This document shows, piece after piece, positions 9,295 through 18,555 of a stretch of 48,598 nt of DNA (its first letter is position 1; each line of letters begins with the position of its first letter). The notes under the pieces were generated by a model. It was given only the letters and a program-made list of their open reading frames with translations. It was not told where the DNA came from and ran no database searches. A program made the position numbers and the translations under genes. Origin of the DNA: an uncultured Bacteroidales bacterium (GTDB lineage Bacteria > Bacteroidota > Bacteroidia > Bacteroidales > UBA932); NCBI GenBank assembly GCA_946405435.1, contig CAMJHF010000018.1:1-48598 (forward strand), read 5' to 3'.

Positions 9295-9309
9295 GTGACA
9301 ATTTGTCAC
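9295..9309. promoter_or_regulatory. Operator-like palindrome between porin and clpB
   Basis: GTGACAATTTGTCAC is a perfect 7-1-7 palindrome upstream of the porin -7 box, where a -33 element would lie. It resembles sites of CRP/FNR-type regulators. No regulator gene is adjacent, so the ligand is unknown. Confidence 0.5.
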
Positions 9310-9365
9310 TGGAATATATTTTGACCTGTAAAAAGCCGGGAATTGGAAAAACCCAATGAAAGATT

Positions 9366-11417
<2,052 letters not shown>

Positions 11418-11524
11418 CATCCCCGGATCTCCGGCCTTCCGGAATCTCGCTCTAGTTTGTCCCCAAAGCGCCAAAGCTTTGAGGACAAATTTTTTTCCCC
11501 CTCCCTCCATCCCAGCAGACAAAA

Positions 11525-11677
11525 CCAGTCCGTCCTCGCGGAAGGCCGTATTTGAGGACAAACTGCCGAAAAACACCAGTCCGTCCTCACGAAAAGCCGA
11601 TTCTGAGGACAAACTGCCGGGAAACTCCCGTTCGTCCTCGCAAAGGGCCGATTCTGAGGAGCTGGGGGGCTGCCGGG
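11525..11677. repeat. Three tandem 51-bp hairpin-forming repeats
   Basis: Units begin at 11525, 11576 and 11627. Units 1 and 2 each contain GTCCTC and GAGGAC about 16 bp apart, so they can fold into a hairpin; unit 3 is more diverged. A related degenerate motif lies at about 11452-11490. The gap 11418-11738 between clpB and the oxidoreductase holds only these repeats and a short purine-rich stretch; no gene is seen. Confidence 0.8.
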
Positions 11678-11738
11678 AGGGGTGGTTTTGAGATTTGAGG
11701 GAGATTAGTTATATTTGAAGTCTAAATACTTCGGATAT

Positions 11739-13181
11739 ATGATTCGCAGGGATTTTCTCAAGACGATAGGGGCCGTGACGGCTGGGGCCGCAGTCGGCCT
11801 GCCGGCGGCTGAGGCTGCAGCAAAAGCTGCGGGAACCAGCCTCCTTGAAGGCGCCGCCGATGCGCCGCAGACGCCGGACGGCTCTTTGAACGATATGCAG
11901 CTGCCGATCCGTTCCCTGGCGCCGCGCGTGAACCGCCGCATAACCGTGGTGGTCATCGGTGCGGGCAGCCGCGGAAACGTGTATGCCGGTTACTTCAAGA
12001 AGTATCCTGACGCCGTGCAGGTGGTGGGTGTCTCCGACATCCTGGAGCACCGCTGCCGCAAGATGGCCGACGCCCACGGAGTGCCGCCGGAGCACCGTTT
12101 CGGCGACTGGAGCGAGGTGTTTAAAGTGCCCAAGTTCGCTGATGCGGTGGTGGTCTCCACCCCCGACGACGTGCACTACGCCCCCTGCATGAAGGCCCTC
12201 GAGATGGGCTACGACGTGCTTCTCGAAAAGCCCGTCGCCCCCACTGAGAAAGAATGCAAGAACATCCTCAAGCAGGCTCACAAGTACGACCGCATCGTGG
12301 CTGTCTGCCACGTGCTGCGCTACGCGCCGTACTTCATCGCCCTTCGCGAGGTGGTCCGCAGCGGCGCCATCGGCCAGCTGGTGAGCGTCCAGCACATGGA
12401 GCCCATCCAGTACGCCCACATGGCACATTCCTACGTGCGCGGCAACTGGCGCGACTCCAAGCAGACCACCCCCATCATCCTGGCAAAGTCCTGCCACGAC
12501 CTGGATATCCTCCGCTGGATTATCGACTCTCCGTGCAAGAGCATCGTGGCCGACGGCTCCCTGCACCTCTTCAAGCCGGAAAATGCTCCGGAGGGCGCCC
12601 CTCTCAAGTGCACCGACGGCTGTCCCCACGCCGACACCTGTCCATACAACGCCATCGACATCTACTGCCGCCAGAAGCGCCACCTCAACGTGTTTGACCT
12701 GGACGGCAACCGCGACCCGGACTTCATCCTGCAGCGCCTCCACACTCCGCCGTACGACAGCTATGCCCGCTGCGTGTATCACTGCGACAACGACCAGCCG
12801 GACCACTACGTCAGCGAGATGGTCTTCGAAGGCGGGCAGACCGCAGCCTTCTCCATGGAGGCCTTCGCACCCCACGGCGGCCGCCGCACCCGCATAATGG
12901 GCACCATGGGCTACATCGACGGCGACGGCACATCCTTCACACTGTGGGATTTCAAAACACGCACGCCCAAGGTCTGGAACCTCAAGGTCAGCGAAATCCC
13001 TGAATACAAAGGCTCCGGCCACGGCGGCGGCGACTGGCCCTTGGCCCGCGACTTCGTGGAAGCCGTGGCGGCGCACGACCCCAGCCTGCTGTCCAGCACC
13101 ATAGACGTATCGATAGAAAGCCACGTGATGGGCTTCGCCGCCGAGCGCAGCCGTCGCAGCGGACGTAAAGAAAAAGTATAA
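11739..13181 (+). CDS. Gfo/Idh/MocA-family oxidoreductase with Tat signal
   Basis: The start at 11739 gives MIRRDFLKTIGAVTAGAAVG, a twin-arginine signal, so a 480-residue protein exported folded. A TTG 24 bp upstream would bury this signal. The NAD(P)-binding motif VVIGAGSRGN lies at about residues 71-80, followed by the family motif EKPVAPT and the conserved SCHDLDILRW. Family members oxidise or rearrange sugars and cyclitols. An unusual Cys cluster, CTDGCPHADTCPY plus C310 (Cys 291, 295, 301, 310), suggests a bound metal. The TlpA-like gene follows after 10 bp and may be co-transcribed. The substrate is unknown. Confidence 0.88.
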   Translation: MIRRDFLKTIGAVTAGAAVGLPAAEAAAKAAGTSLLEGAADAPQTPDGSLNDMQLPIRSLAPRVNRRITVVVIGAGSRGNVYAGYFKKYPDAVQVVGVSDILEHRCRKMADAHGVPPEHRFGDWSEVFKVPKFADAVVVSTPDDVHYAPCMKALEMGYDVLLEKPVAPTEKECKNILKQAHKYDRIVAVCHVLRYAPYFIALREVVRSGAIGQLVSVQHMEPIQYAHMAHSYVRGNWRDSKQTTPIILAKSCHDLDILRWIIDSPCKSIVADGSLHLFKPENAPEGAPLKCTDGCPHADTCPYNAIDIYCRQKRHLNVFDLDGNRDPDFILQRLHTPPYDSYARCVYHCDNDQPDHYVSEMVFEGGQTAAFSMEAFAPHGGRRTRIMGTMGYIDGDGTSFTLWDFKTRTPKVWNLKVSEIPEYKGSGHGGGDWPLARDFVEAVAAHDPSLLSSTIDVSIESHVMGFAAERSRRSGRKEKV

Positions 13182-13191
13182 AATAATCAAT

Positions 13192-14301
13192 ATGAAAAAG
13201 TTAACCTCCATCGCAGTCTTGAGCTGCCTAACCCTGGCAGGAGCTTGCTCCGGCGGCCAGACCAAGTTCGAAGCCTCCATCACCGGTGCCCCCGGCGCCA
13301 CCATCAATCTGGTGAATGTGGCCACCCAGGCATCCATCGTGTCCAGCACCGACAAGGCCCGCCAGCGTACGATAAGCGGCAAGGCCGAGCCCATGGCCCT
13401 TATCTCCGTCACCCAGAAAGATGGCGGCAAGGATTTCCTCTTCTTCAACGACGGCACCCCCATCAGCATCGACATTACCAACGGTGCACTCACCGGTTCC
13501 GAGCTCAACCAGAAAGTGAATTACTACAAGGGCTTCCTGGGCGCCATCGAACGTGCCTACGAGAAGGCTGTCAGTGATTACAAGGCCCGTACTCCCGAGG
13601 AGCAGAAAGCCGGCGAAGAAGAGTTCCGTTCCCTTATCGAGGGAATGGACGAGTCTTACGAGGAAATGGTGCAGAGCATCATCAAGGACAACCCCGACAA
13701 CCTTATTCCCGCGGCTTTCGCCTCCGACATTGCTCAGACCCTTGATGACGATGCCGCCAAGGAGTTCTTCGAGTCCGACGCCCCCTATGCCAAGCATCCT
13801 GCGACCCTGGCCGTGAAGGCCAAGCTCGACGAGCAGAATGCCCGCTGGGCCGAGATCGAGGCTGCCAAGCAGGCCGCGATAGGCAAGAAGTTTACCGACC
13901 TCGAGGAGCCCGATACCGAAGGCAAGATGCATAAACTCAGCGAGTTCCTCGGCCGCGGCCAGTGGGTTTTCGTAGACTTCTGGGCCTCTTGGTGCGGTCC
14001 TTGCCGCAGGGAGATGCCCAACGTTGTGGCTGCATACAAGAAGTATCATCCCCTCGGCCTCGAAATCGTGGGCCTGTCTTTCGACAACGACAAAGAGGCC
14101 TGGCTCAAGGCCATCAAGGACCTTGACATGCCCTGGATTCATCTTTCCGACCTCAAGGGCTGGGAGACCGTGGCTTCCGACGCCTACAACATCAAGTCCA
14201 TTCCCTCCAGCATGCTGGTTGATCCCGAGGGCATAATCGTGGCCAGGGACCTGCGCGGCGAAGAGCTTGGCGCCAAACTTGCTGAGATTTTCGGAAAATA
14301 G
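13192..14301 (+). CDS. TlpA-like thioredoxin-fold lipoprotein (DUF4369 N-terminal region)
   Basis: This 369-residue lipoprotein has a signal peptide with lipobox LAGAC. The N-terminal beta-rich region resembles DUF4369, a helical middle follows, and the C-terminal 130 residues form an AhpC/TSA-TlpA thioredoxin domain with the redox motif WCGPC (Cys 268 and 271). Such proteins act as periplasmic thiol-disulphide reductases. It lies between the oxidoreductase and the M16-like gene (3-bp gap to the latter), so the three probably form one transcript; a shared function is not obvious. Confidence 0.9.
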   Translation: MKKLTSIAVLSCLTLAGACSGGQTKFEASITGAPGATINLVNVATQASIVSSTDKARQRTISGKAEPMALISVTQKDGGKDFLFFNDGTPISIDITNGALTGSELNQKVNYYKGFLGAIERAYEKAVSDYKARTPEEQKAGEEEFRSLIEGMDESYEEMVQSIIKDNPDNLIPAAFASDIAQTLDDDAAKEFFESDAPYAKHPATLAVKAKLDEQNARWAEIEAAKQAAIGKKFTDLEEPDTEGKMHKLSEFLGRGQWVFVDFWASWCGPCRREMPNVVAAYKKYHPLGLEIVGLSFDNDKEAWLKAIKDLDMPWIHLSDLKGWETVASDAYNIKSIPSSMLVDPEGIIVARDLRGEELGAKLAEIFGK

Positions 14302-14304
14302 TTA

Positions 14305-16851
14305 ATGAGACGCCTTTGGACAATATTCCTTTGCATCATATCCGGACTGCTGCTTAACGGCGGCCTGGGGGCACAGGAATTGCCTTCTTTGTCCAAGGCT
14401 TCTGAAATCACCACCGGCAAACTGCCCGACGGCATTACGTACTATCTTGTAAACAATGCCGCCCAGTTGGGTTTTGCCGATTTCGCCCTGGTCCAGCCCT
14501 CTCGTGGCGAGGGAGCCAGGGAAGACCTTGTGCATCTTCCCAATTTCCAGGACCGCAAGCCCTATCATTTCCTGGCCCGCAACTCTGTCGGCTATGGCGA
14601 AAGGGGCTACATACAGCGTACCCGGGGAGCTACGGTGTTCCGTTTCCAGAACGTGCCGGTGGCTGCTCCTGCGGTATGCGACTCTACGCTGCTGCTGCTC
14701 TTCGACCTGGCCCGTTCTTCCCAGTACGAGCAGGCGCTGGTAGTCAGCGGCAACATCGACGTTCCCGCCATCCAGGAGCGCATCCGCATCCTGTCCATGA
14801 CGCTGTCCAAGCGTACGCCGGTGGATTTCACTTCCGGCTACGATTGGCAGTCCCGCGAGGAGGCGAACGTGAGCGTGGGCAAGTCTCCAGTGGGTGAAAT
14901 CCGCCTCAGCTACCGTTCGCCCCGCACCGACCCGGAGATGATGAACACCATCCAGCCGGTTGCGGCGCGCCTTCTGGCGGAGGAGTTCGAGATGATACTT
15001 TCCAGGCGCCTGCGCTACGCCTTCCGGCAGGCCGGCATCCCGCTTGCCGACTTCCGTTTCCGCTATGTGGGCAGTGACGCCACCGCCGGCGACGAGCTGT
15101 TCCTGATGAACGTCTGCACCGATGCTTCGAGGATGGAAGATGCCGTATTCACGCTTGCCGGCGTTCTGTCCGCGCTGGACGATTTCGGCACTCGTCCCGA
15201 AGAGGTGGCGTTTGCGAGGAGCGTGATAAGCAGCGCCGCCGGACGCGACAGCGGCAATCTCCCCTCCACCAACACTTGGTACGTGGACAAATGCATAGCG
15301 TCCTATCTTTACGGTGCCAATCTGGCCTCCAGGGCCACCCTGTCATCGATTTTCCATGGGCGCAGGCTTGATATAGGCAGGGAGACGGAGCTGCTGAACC
15401 GCTTCATCTCGGCCACTCTCTCGCCCAGGCGCAACCTCAGCATGCACTTCGGCGCTCCGGTGCTTCCAGACGGCGGCCAGCTGGAAACCGCCTTCGGCAA
15501 GGGCTGGGAGACCAAATGCACCGCCCTGCCGCAGCTGCCCACGCAGGCGGACACCCTGCGTCTGGCTTCACCGCACCGGAAGGTCAGTCTGCGCACAACC
15601 TCCGCCGATTCCTTCAGCGGGGGCAAACTGTGGACTTTCTCGAACGGCGTGAACGTGCTTTTCAAGAAGACCAAGCTCAAGGGTGCTTTCCACTACGGCT
15701 TCATGGTCAAGGGAGGCTGGGCCGACGTCAAGGATATAAGCGGTCCGGAATCTGCGTTCGTGCAGGATGTGCTCGGACTCGAAAATGTGGCCGGCATGAA
15801 CGGGGCGTATTTCGCCGACCTTCTGGCCATGAACGGCATTTCCTTCGAGCCGCAGGTGGACCTGTCGGATGTGCGTTTCACCGGTTCCGCCCCCAAAGGA
15901 GCCTTGTCTCTGGTACTCAAGGCCATGTTGAGCGTGGCCAACGATTCCAAACCCGACGGCGAGGCCTTCAACCGCTATTGCGCCGAGAAGGCGATACTCC
16001 TGGAACGTGACAAGTTTTCGGCCTCGGGCACCAAGGCGGTGCTGGACAGCACCATGTGCCCTGACTATAAGTACGCTACTGGTAGCCACCCGGTGCTTCC
16101 GAAGGCCGACTTCCCCAAGCGCGTCGACGATTATCTCGCGCTCCGCGGTTCTACGGTGCGCAACGGCCTGATAGTGCTGGTGGGCGACCTGGACGAGGCT
16201 CTCACGCTGCGCCTTCTGTGCCGCGGCCTCGGGGATCTCAAAAACAACAGGCAAAGGGTTGTGAGGCCGCGCGAGGCTTACCCATTAAGAGAATGCTGGT
16301 CAACTTCTTACGACCATGGCAGCTGGCGCCAGAGCGGCCTTAGTGTGTCTCTGAGCGCGCTGCGGCCGTTCAGTCCGGAAAGCGGCACCTGCCTGCAGCT
16401 GGCTTGCACGGTCCTGCAGAATGAACTCGTACGGGCTTTGGCCGACAAGGGAGTGCACTGCAGCGTCACAGGCACTGCGGACCTTATCCCCGCCGAGAAG
16501 TTTTCCGTCTATATCAGTTGCAAGGCCTGCCCGCCGCAGAGTCTTCCCGCCGGCGTGGTTCCGGCCACTCCCGCAAGGGCTTTGGAGGTGGTGCGGGAAG
16601 TTATCAACCGCCTGGCCGTCAAGGGCACCGATCCGGTGACGTTGTACCTGAGCAAGACAATGCTCAGCAACCGTTATGCCTCTTCGGAGGCCAATCCCGC
16701 CCAGTTCAGGGATATAATCCTTTATCGGAACTCCATGGGAAGGGACGTCTTCAGCGGCTACAAGGAAAGGATCTATGCCGTCGGCGCCGAAGACATCCGC
16801 CTGCTGTTCGAATCGCTGTCCAAGTGCCAGTGCGAGTACGTGGTTCAATGA
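14305..16851 (+). CDS. M16-like protein without the zinc-binding motif
   Basis: This 848-residue exported protein has a signal peptide MRRLWTIFLCIISGLLLNGG. It starts like an M16 (insulinase/processing-peptidase) protein (LPDGITYYLVNN), but the expected HxxEH zinc-binding sequence that should follow within about 40 residues is absent; the region reads FADFALVQPSRGEGAREDLV. Duplicated M16-like halves are suggested by a second start-like segment (LWTFSNGVNVLFKKTKLKGA). It is probably a non-catalytic partner subunit or binding protein. The stop overlaps the DUF3109 start (ATGA). Confidence 0.75.
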   Translation: MRRLWTIFLCIISGLLLNGGLGAQELPSLSKASEITTGKLPDGITYYLVNNAAQLGFADFALVQPSRGEGAREDLVHLPNFQDRKPYHFLARNSVGYGERGYIQRTRGATVFRFQNVPVAAPAVCDSTLLLLFDLARSSQYEQALVVSGNIDVPAIQERIRILSMTLSKRTPVDFTSGYDWQSREEANVSVGKSPVGEIRLSYRSPRTDPEMMNTIQPVAARLLAEEFEMILSRRLRYAFRQAGIPLADFRFRYVGSDATAGDELFLMNVCTDASRMEDAVFTLAGVLSALDDFGTRPEEVAFARSVISSAAGRDSGNLPSTNTWYVDKCIASYLYGANLASRATLSSIFHGRRLDIGRETELLNRFISATLSPRRNLSMHFGAPVLPDGGQLETAFGKGWETKCTALPQLPTQADTLRLASPHRKVSLRTTSADSFSGGKLWTFSNGVNVLFKKTKLKGAFHYGFMVKGGWADVKDISGPESAFVQDVLGLENVAGMNGAYFADLLAMNGISFEPQVDLSDVRFTGSAPKGALSLVLKAMLSVANDSKPDGEAFNRYCAEKAILLERDKFSASGTKAVLDSTMCPDYKYATGSHPVLPKADFPKRVDDYLALRGSTVRNGLIVLVGDLDEALTLRLLCRGLGDLKNNRQRVVRPREAYPLRECWSTSYDHGSWRQSGLSVSLSALRPFSPESGTCLQLACTVLQNELVRALADKGVHCSVTGTADLIPAEKFSVYISCKACPPQSLPAGVVPATPARALEVVREVINRLAVKGTDPVTLYLSKTMLSNRYASSEANPAQFRDIILYRNSMGRDVFSGYKERIYAVGAEDIRLLFESLSKCQCEYVVQ

Positions 16852-17432
16852 AAGAGTTCGGGACGATAATCCAGATAGGCGACATCCTGGTGAGTGAAGA
16901 CGTGGTGCTGGAGTACTTCGCCTGCGATTATGCGGCTTGCAAGGGCATTTGCTGCATAGAAGGCGACGCCGGGGCTCCGTTGCTTGAATCGGAATTGCCT
17001 GGGTTGGAGAGGGATTATCCCCGGTATTGCGGGGAAATGCTCGAGTCGGGGCGTGAGGCCGTTGCGCTGAACGGTTTTTTCGAAATCGATCCTGAAGGAG
17101 AGCTGGTGACGCCGCTTGTTTGCGGATCGTCCGCCTGCGCGTTTGCGCATTTCGCCGAGGACGGCTCGTGCCTTTGCGCCATAGAGAAGTGCGGCTGCCG
17201 CAAGCCCGAGTCCTGCTCGCTGTACCCGATCAGGGTCAAACGCTTCAAGGGCGGAGGGATGGCGCTGAACCTGCACAAATGGAAAATCTGCCGTCACGCC
17301 TTCGAGAAAGGCAGCCGCGAGGGAATACGCGCCTATCAGTTCCTGAAGGGCCCTCTGGTGCGCGTCTTCGGCCAGGAATTCTACGACGCGCTCTGCGCCG
17401 CCGCAGAGCATTGCATCAAGGCCGAGCCTTAA
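16848..17432 (+). CDS. DUF3109 family cysteine-rich protein
   Basis: This 194-residue cytoplasmic protein has clustered cysteines (CDYAACKGICCIEGDAGAPL near the N-terminus, later CLCAIEKCGC and CSLYPIRV), the hallmark of the DUF3109/YkgJ-like family of presumed metal-cluster proteins. The ATG at 16848 is chosen because it overlaps the preceding stop in an ATGA arrangement and begins the conserved region. Longer open sequence upstream is a shadow of the M16 gene. The molecular function of the family is not established. Confidence 0.88.
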   Translation: MKEFGTIIQIGDILVSEDVVLEYFACDYAACKGICCIEGDAGAPLLESELPGLERDYPRYCGEMLESGREAVALNGFFEIDPEGELVTPLVCGSSACAFAHFAEDGSCLCAIEKCGCRKPESCSLYPIRVKRFKGGGMALNLHKWKICRHAFEKGSREGIRAYQFLKGPLVRVFGQEFYDALCAAAEHCIKAEP

Positions 17433-17497
17433 CACAACGCTCACAACCATCCTCCCCCCTGCCCCCCCAGGGACCATCGCGCCACCACCTCGGTACG

Positions 17498-17662
17498 CCC
17501 CTGTGACGCAGGTCTCGCATTTGGAGCAGGTATGTATAGCATTTCCCCCGGACGCCCTGCTTGGTCGCTTGCGCTCCTACGTCTTCGGAACTTTTCCTGG
17601 ACGCTCAGCTAGGTCGCTTGGCCCCGAAGCCCTCGGAGCTACCCCTGGACCGTGGATGTTCT
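17498..17662. repeat. Degenerate copy of the 148-bp repeat plus an imperfect 48-bp duplication
   Basis: The stretch at about 17498-17530 matches the tail of the 148-bp unit (GACGCAGGTCTCGCATTTGG). After it, two imperfect copies of about 48 bp (GGTCGCTTG..TCGGA.CT..CCTGGAC) run to about 17655. No gene is supported. Confidence 0.65.
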
Positions 17663-17959
17663 ATAGCGTTTTTGGTAAAGCGCTGTCCTCCAGGAGCTTA
17701 CCGGTAGTTCCCAGGGGAAGAATCCCCCGGGAACTTTAGCAAGACGTTGGGAATCAGGAGTTTATGAAAAACGCCCTGTGGTGCAAGTCTCGCATTTAGA
17801 ACAGGTGGGAATAGCGTTTTTGGTAAAGTGCTGTCCTCCAGGTGCTTACCAGTAGTTCCCAGGGGAAGAATCCCCCGGGAACTTTAGCAAGGTGTTGGGA
17901 ATCAGGAGATTATGAAAAACGCCCCTGTAACGCAGGTCTCGCATTTGGAGCAGGTGGGA
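17663..17959. repeat. Two tandem copies of a 148-bp repeat
   Basis: Copies start at 17663 and 17811 and are nearly identical. Each contains the hairpin AGTTCCCaGGGG..CCCCcGGGAACT and is bounded by GCGTTTTT and its inverse AAAAACGC. The 980-bp gap between the DUF3109 gene and the small peptide gene is made of this repeat, the inverted repeats that follow, and a promoter with a leader. Confidence 0.85.
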
Positions 17960-17984
17960 GAACAACGGAGGGGCATTGTCGCGA

Positions 17985-18099
17985 GCGTACAAGGTCGGAT
18001 TTAAGTGGGATCACCTTGTACGCAAGATAGGCTTTGGACGCCATTGCAGGGCCGAAACAGCGTACAAGGTCTAAGGCGAAAAAATCGACCTTGTACGCT
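17985..18099. repeat. Two inverted-repeat pairs of the same sequence
   Basis: GCGTACAAGGT at 17985-17995 is inverted at 18013-18023. AGCGTACAAGGTC at 18059-18071 is perfectly inverted at 18087-18099. The same arm sequence is thus used four times with different loops. The two hairpins could be paired binding sites or relics of a small element. Confidence 0.8.
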
Positions 18100-18184
18100 A
18101 CAAGGGGTGAAGAGTCGATGGGGATAAAGTCAAAACTCGCTCATTGTCAAAGGGATTCGAGATGTAAATAAAGGGCGGAAAGCC

Positions 18185-18215
18185 TTGTTTTTTACGCCGT
18201 AAATACTAAATTTGC
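18185..18215 (+). promoter_or_regulatory. Promoter upstream of the small-peptide and LRR genes
   Basis: TTG at 18185-18187, a 19-bp spacer and TAAATTTGC at 18207-18215 match the Bacteroidota housekeeping promoter well. A start near 18219-18221 would give a leader of about 195 nt before the ATG at 18414. Confidence 0.72.
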
Positions 18216-18218
18216 AAC

Positions 18219-18335
18219 ATGCGCTGGTATCTGCAAATAGATCAGGCGATACGCCGCTCTTCCGCCTCGTTGCGGAAGAATCTTCTTCTGAAGGGAGGTA
18301 ATCTCTTTAGCATCAACATCTTGCCACTTCTTTAA
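18219..18335 (+). CDS. Possible 38-codon leader ORF
   Basis: An ATG right after the promoter opens a 38-codon frame (MRWYLQIDQAIRRSSASLRK at its start) that ends at 18335, 78 bp before the next small gene. The basic, leucine-rich product has no relative I recognise. It may be a real leaderless gene, a regulatory leader peptide or chance; support is position only. Confidence 0.25.
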   Translation: MRWYLQIDQAIRRSSASLRKNLLLKGGNLFSINILPLL

Positions 18336-18413
18336 GAACATTGGCCAAGGCCTTTGCTATTAATAGTCGTGCGTTCCCAACGTGATTCAAATCAATTTAA
18401 AACGGTTAATAGT

Positions 18414-18548
18414 ATGAAAAAGAATCCCACAGCAATGGAGTCCTATGCGGCTCCGAAGGTTAATGAGTTGATTATTGACATGACGGTTTCGGTGTTGCAA
18501 GGTAGCAACCCTAGCGGCGAAACACCGGGAGAAGAAGATCCTGAATAG
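18414..18548 (+). CDS. Small conserved-type peptide (44 residues)
   Basis: The peptide begins MKKNPTAMESYAAPKVNELI and has a hydrophobic middle (IIDMTVSVLQGSN) and an acidic, Gly/Pro-rich tail. Small ORFs with a similar plan (a Lys-rich start, a YxxP segment, a VLxGSNP-like turn and an acidic end) are in my recollection frequent in Bacteroidales next to surface-protein genes; their role is unknown to me. The start at 18414 is chosen over an in-frame one at 18354 because it begins with the typical MKK. It ends 7 bp before the LRR gene and is probably co-transcribed. Confidence 0.6.
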   Translation: MKKNPTAMESYAAPKVNELIIDMTVSVLQGSNPSGETPGEEDPE

Positions 18549-18555
18549 TTATCTC

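Noticed and set aside
17663..17959. CRISPR array
   Set aside because: The units are 148 bp and nearly identical along the whole length, with no short repeat/variable spacer pattern and no cas genes.
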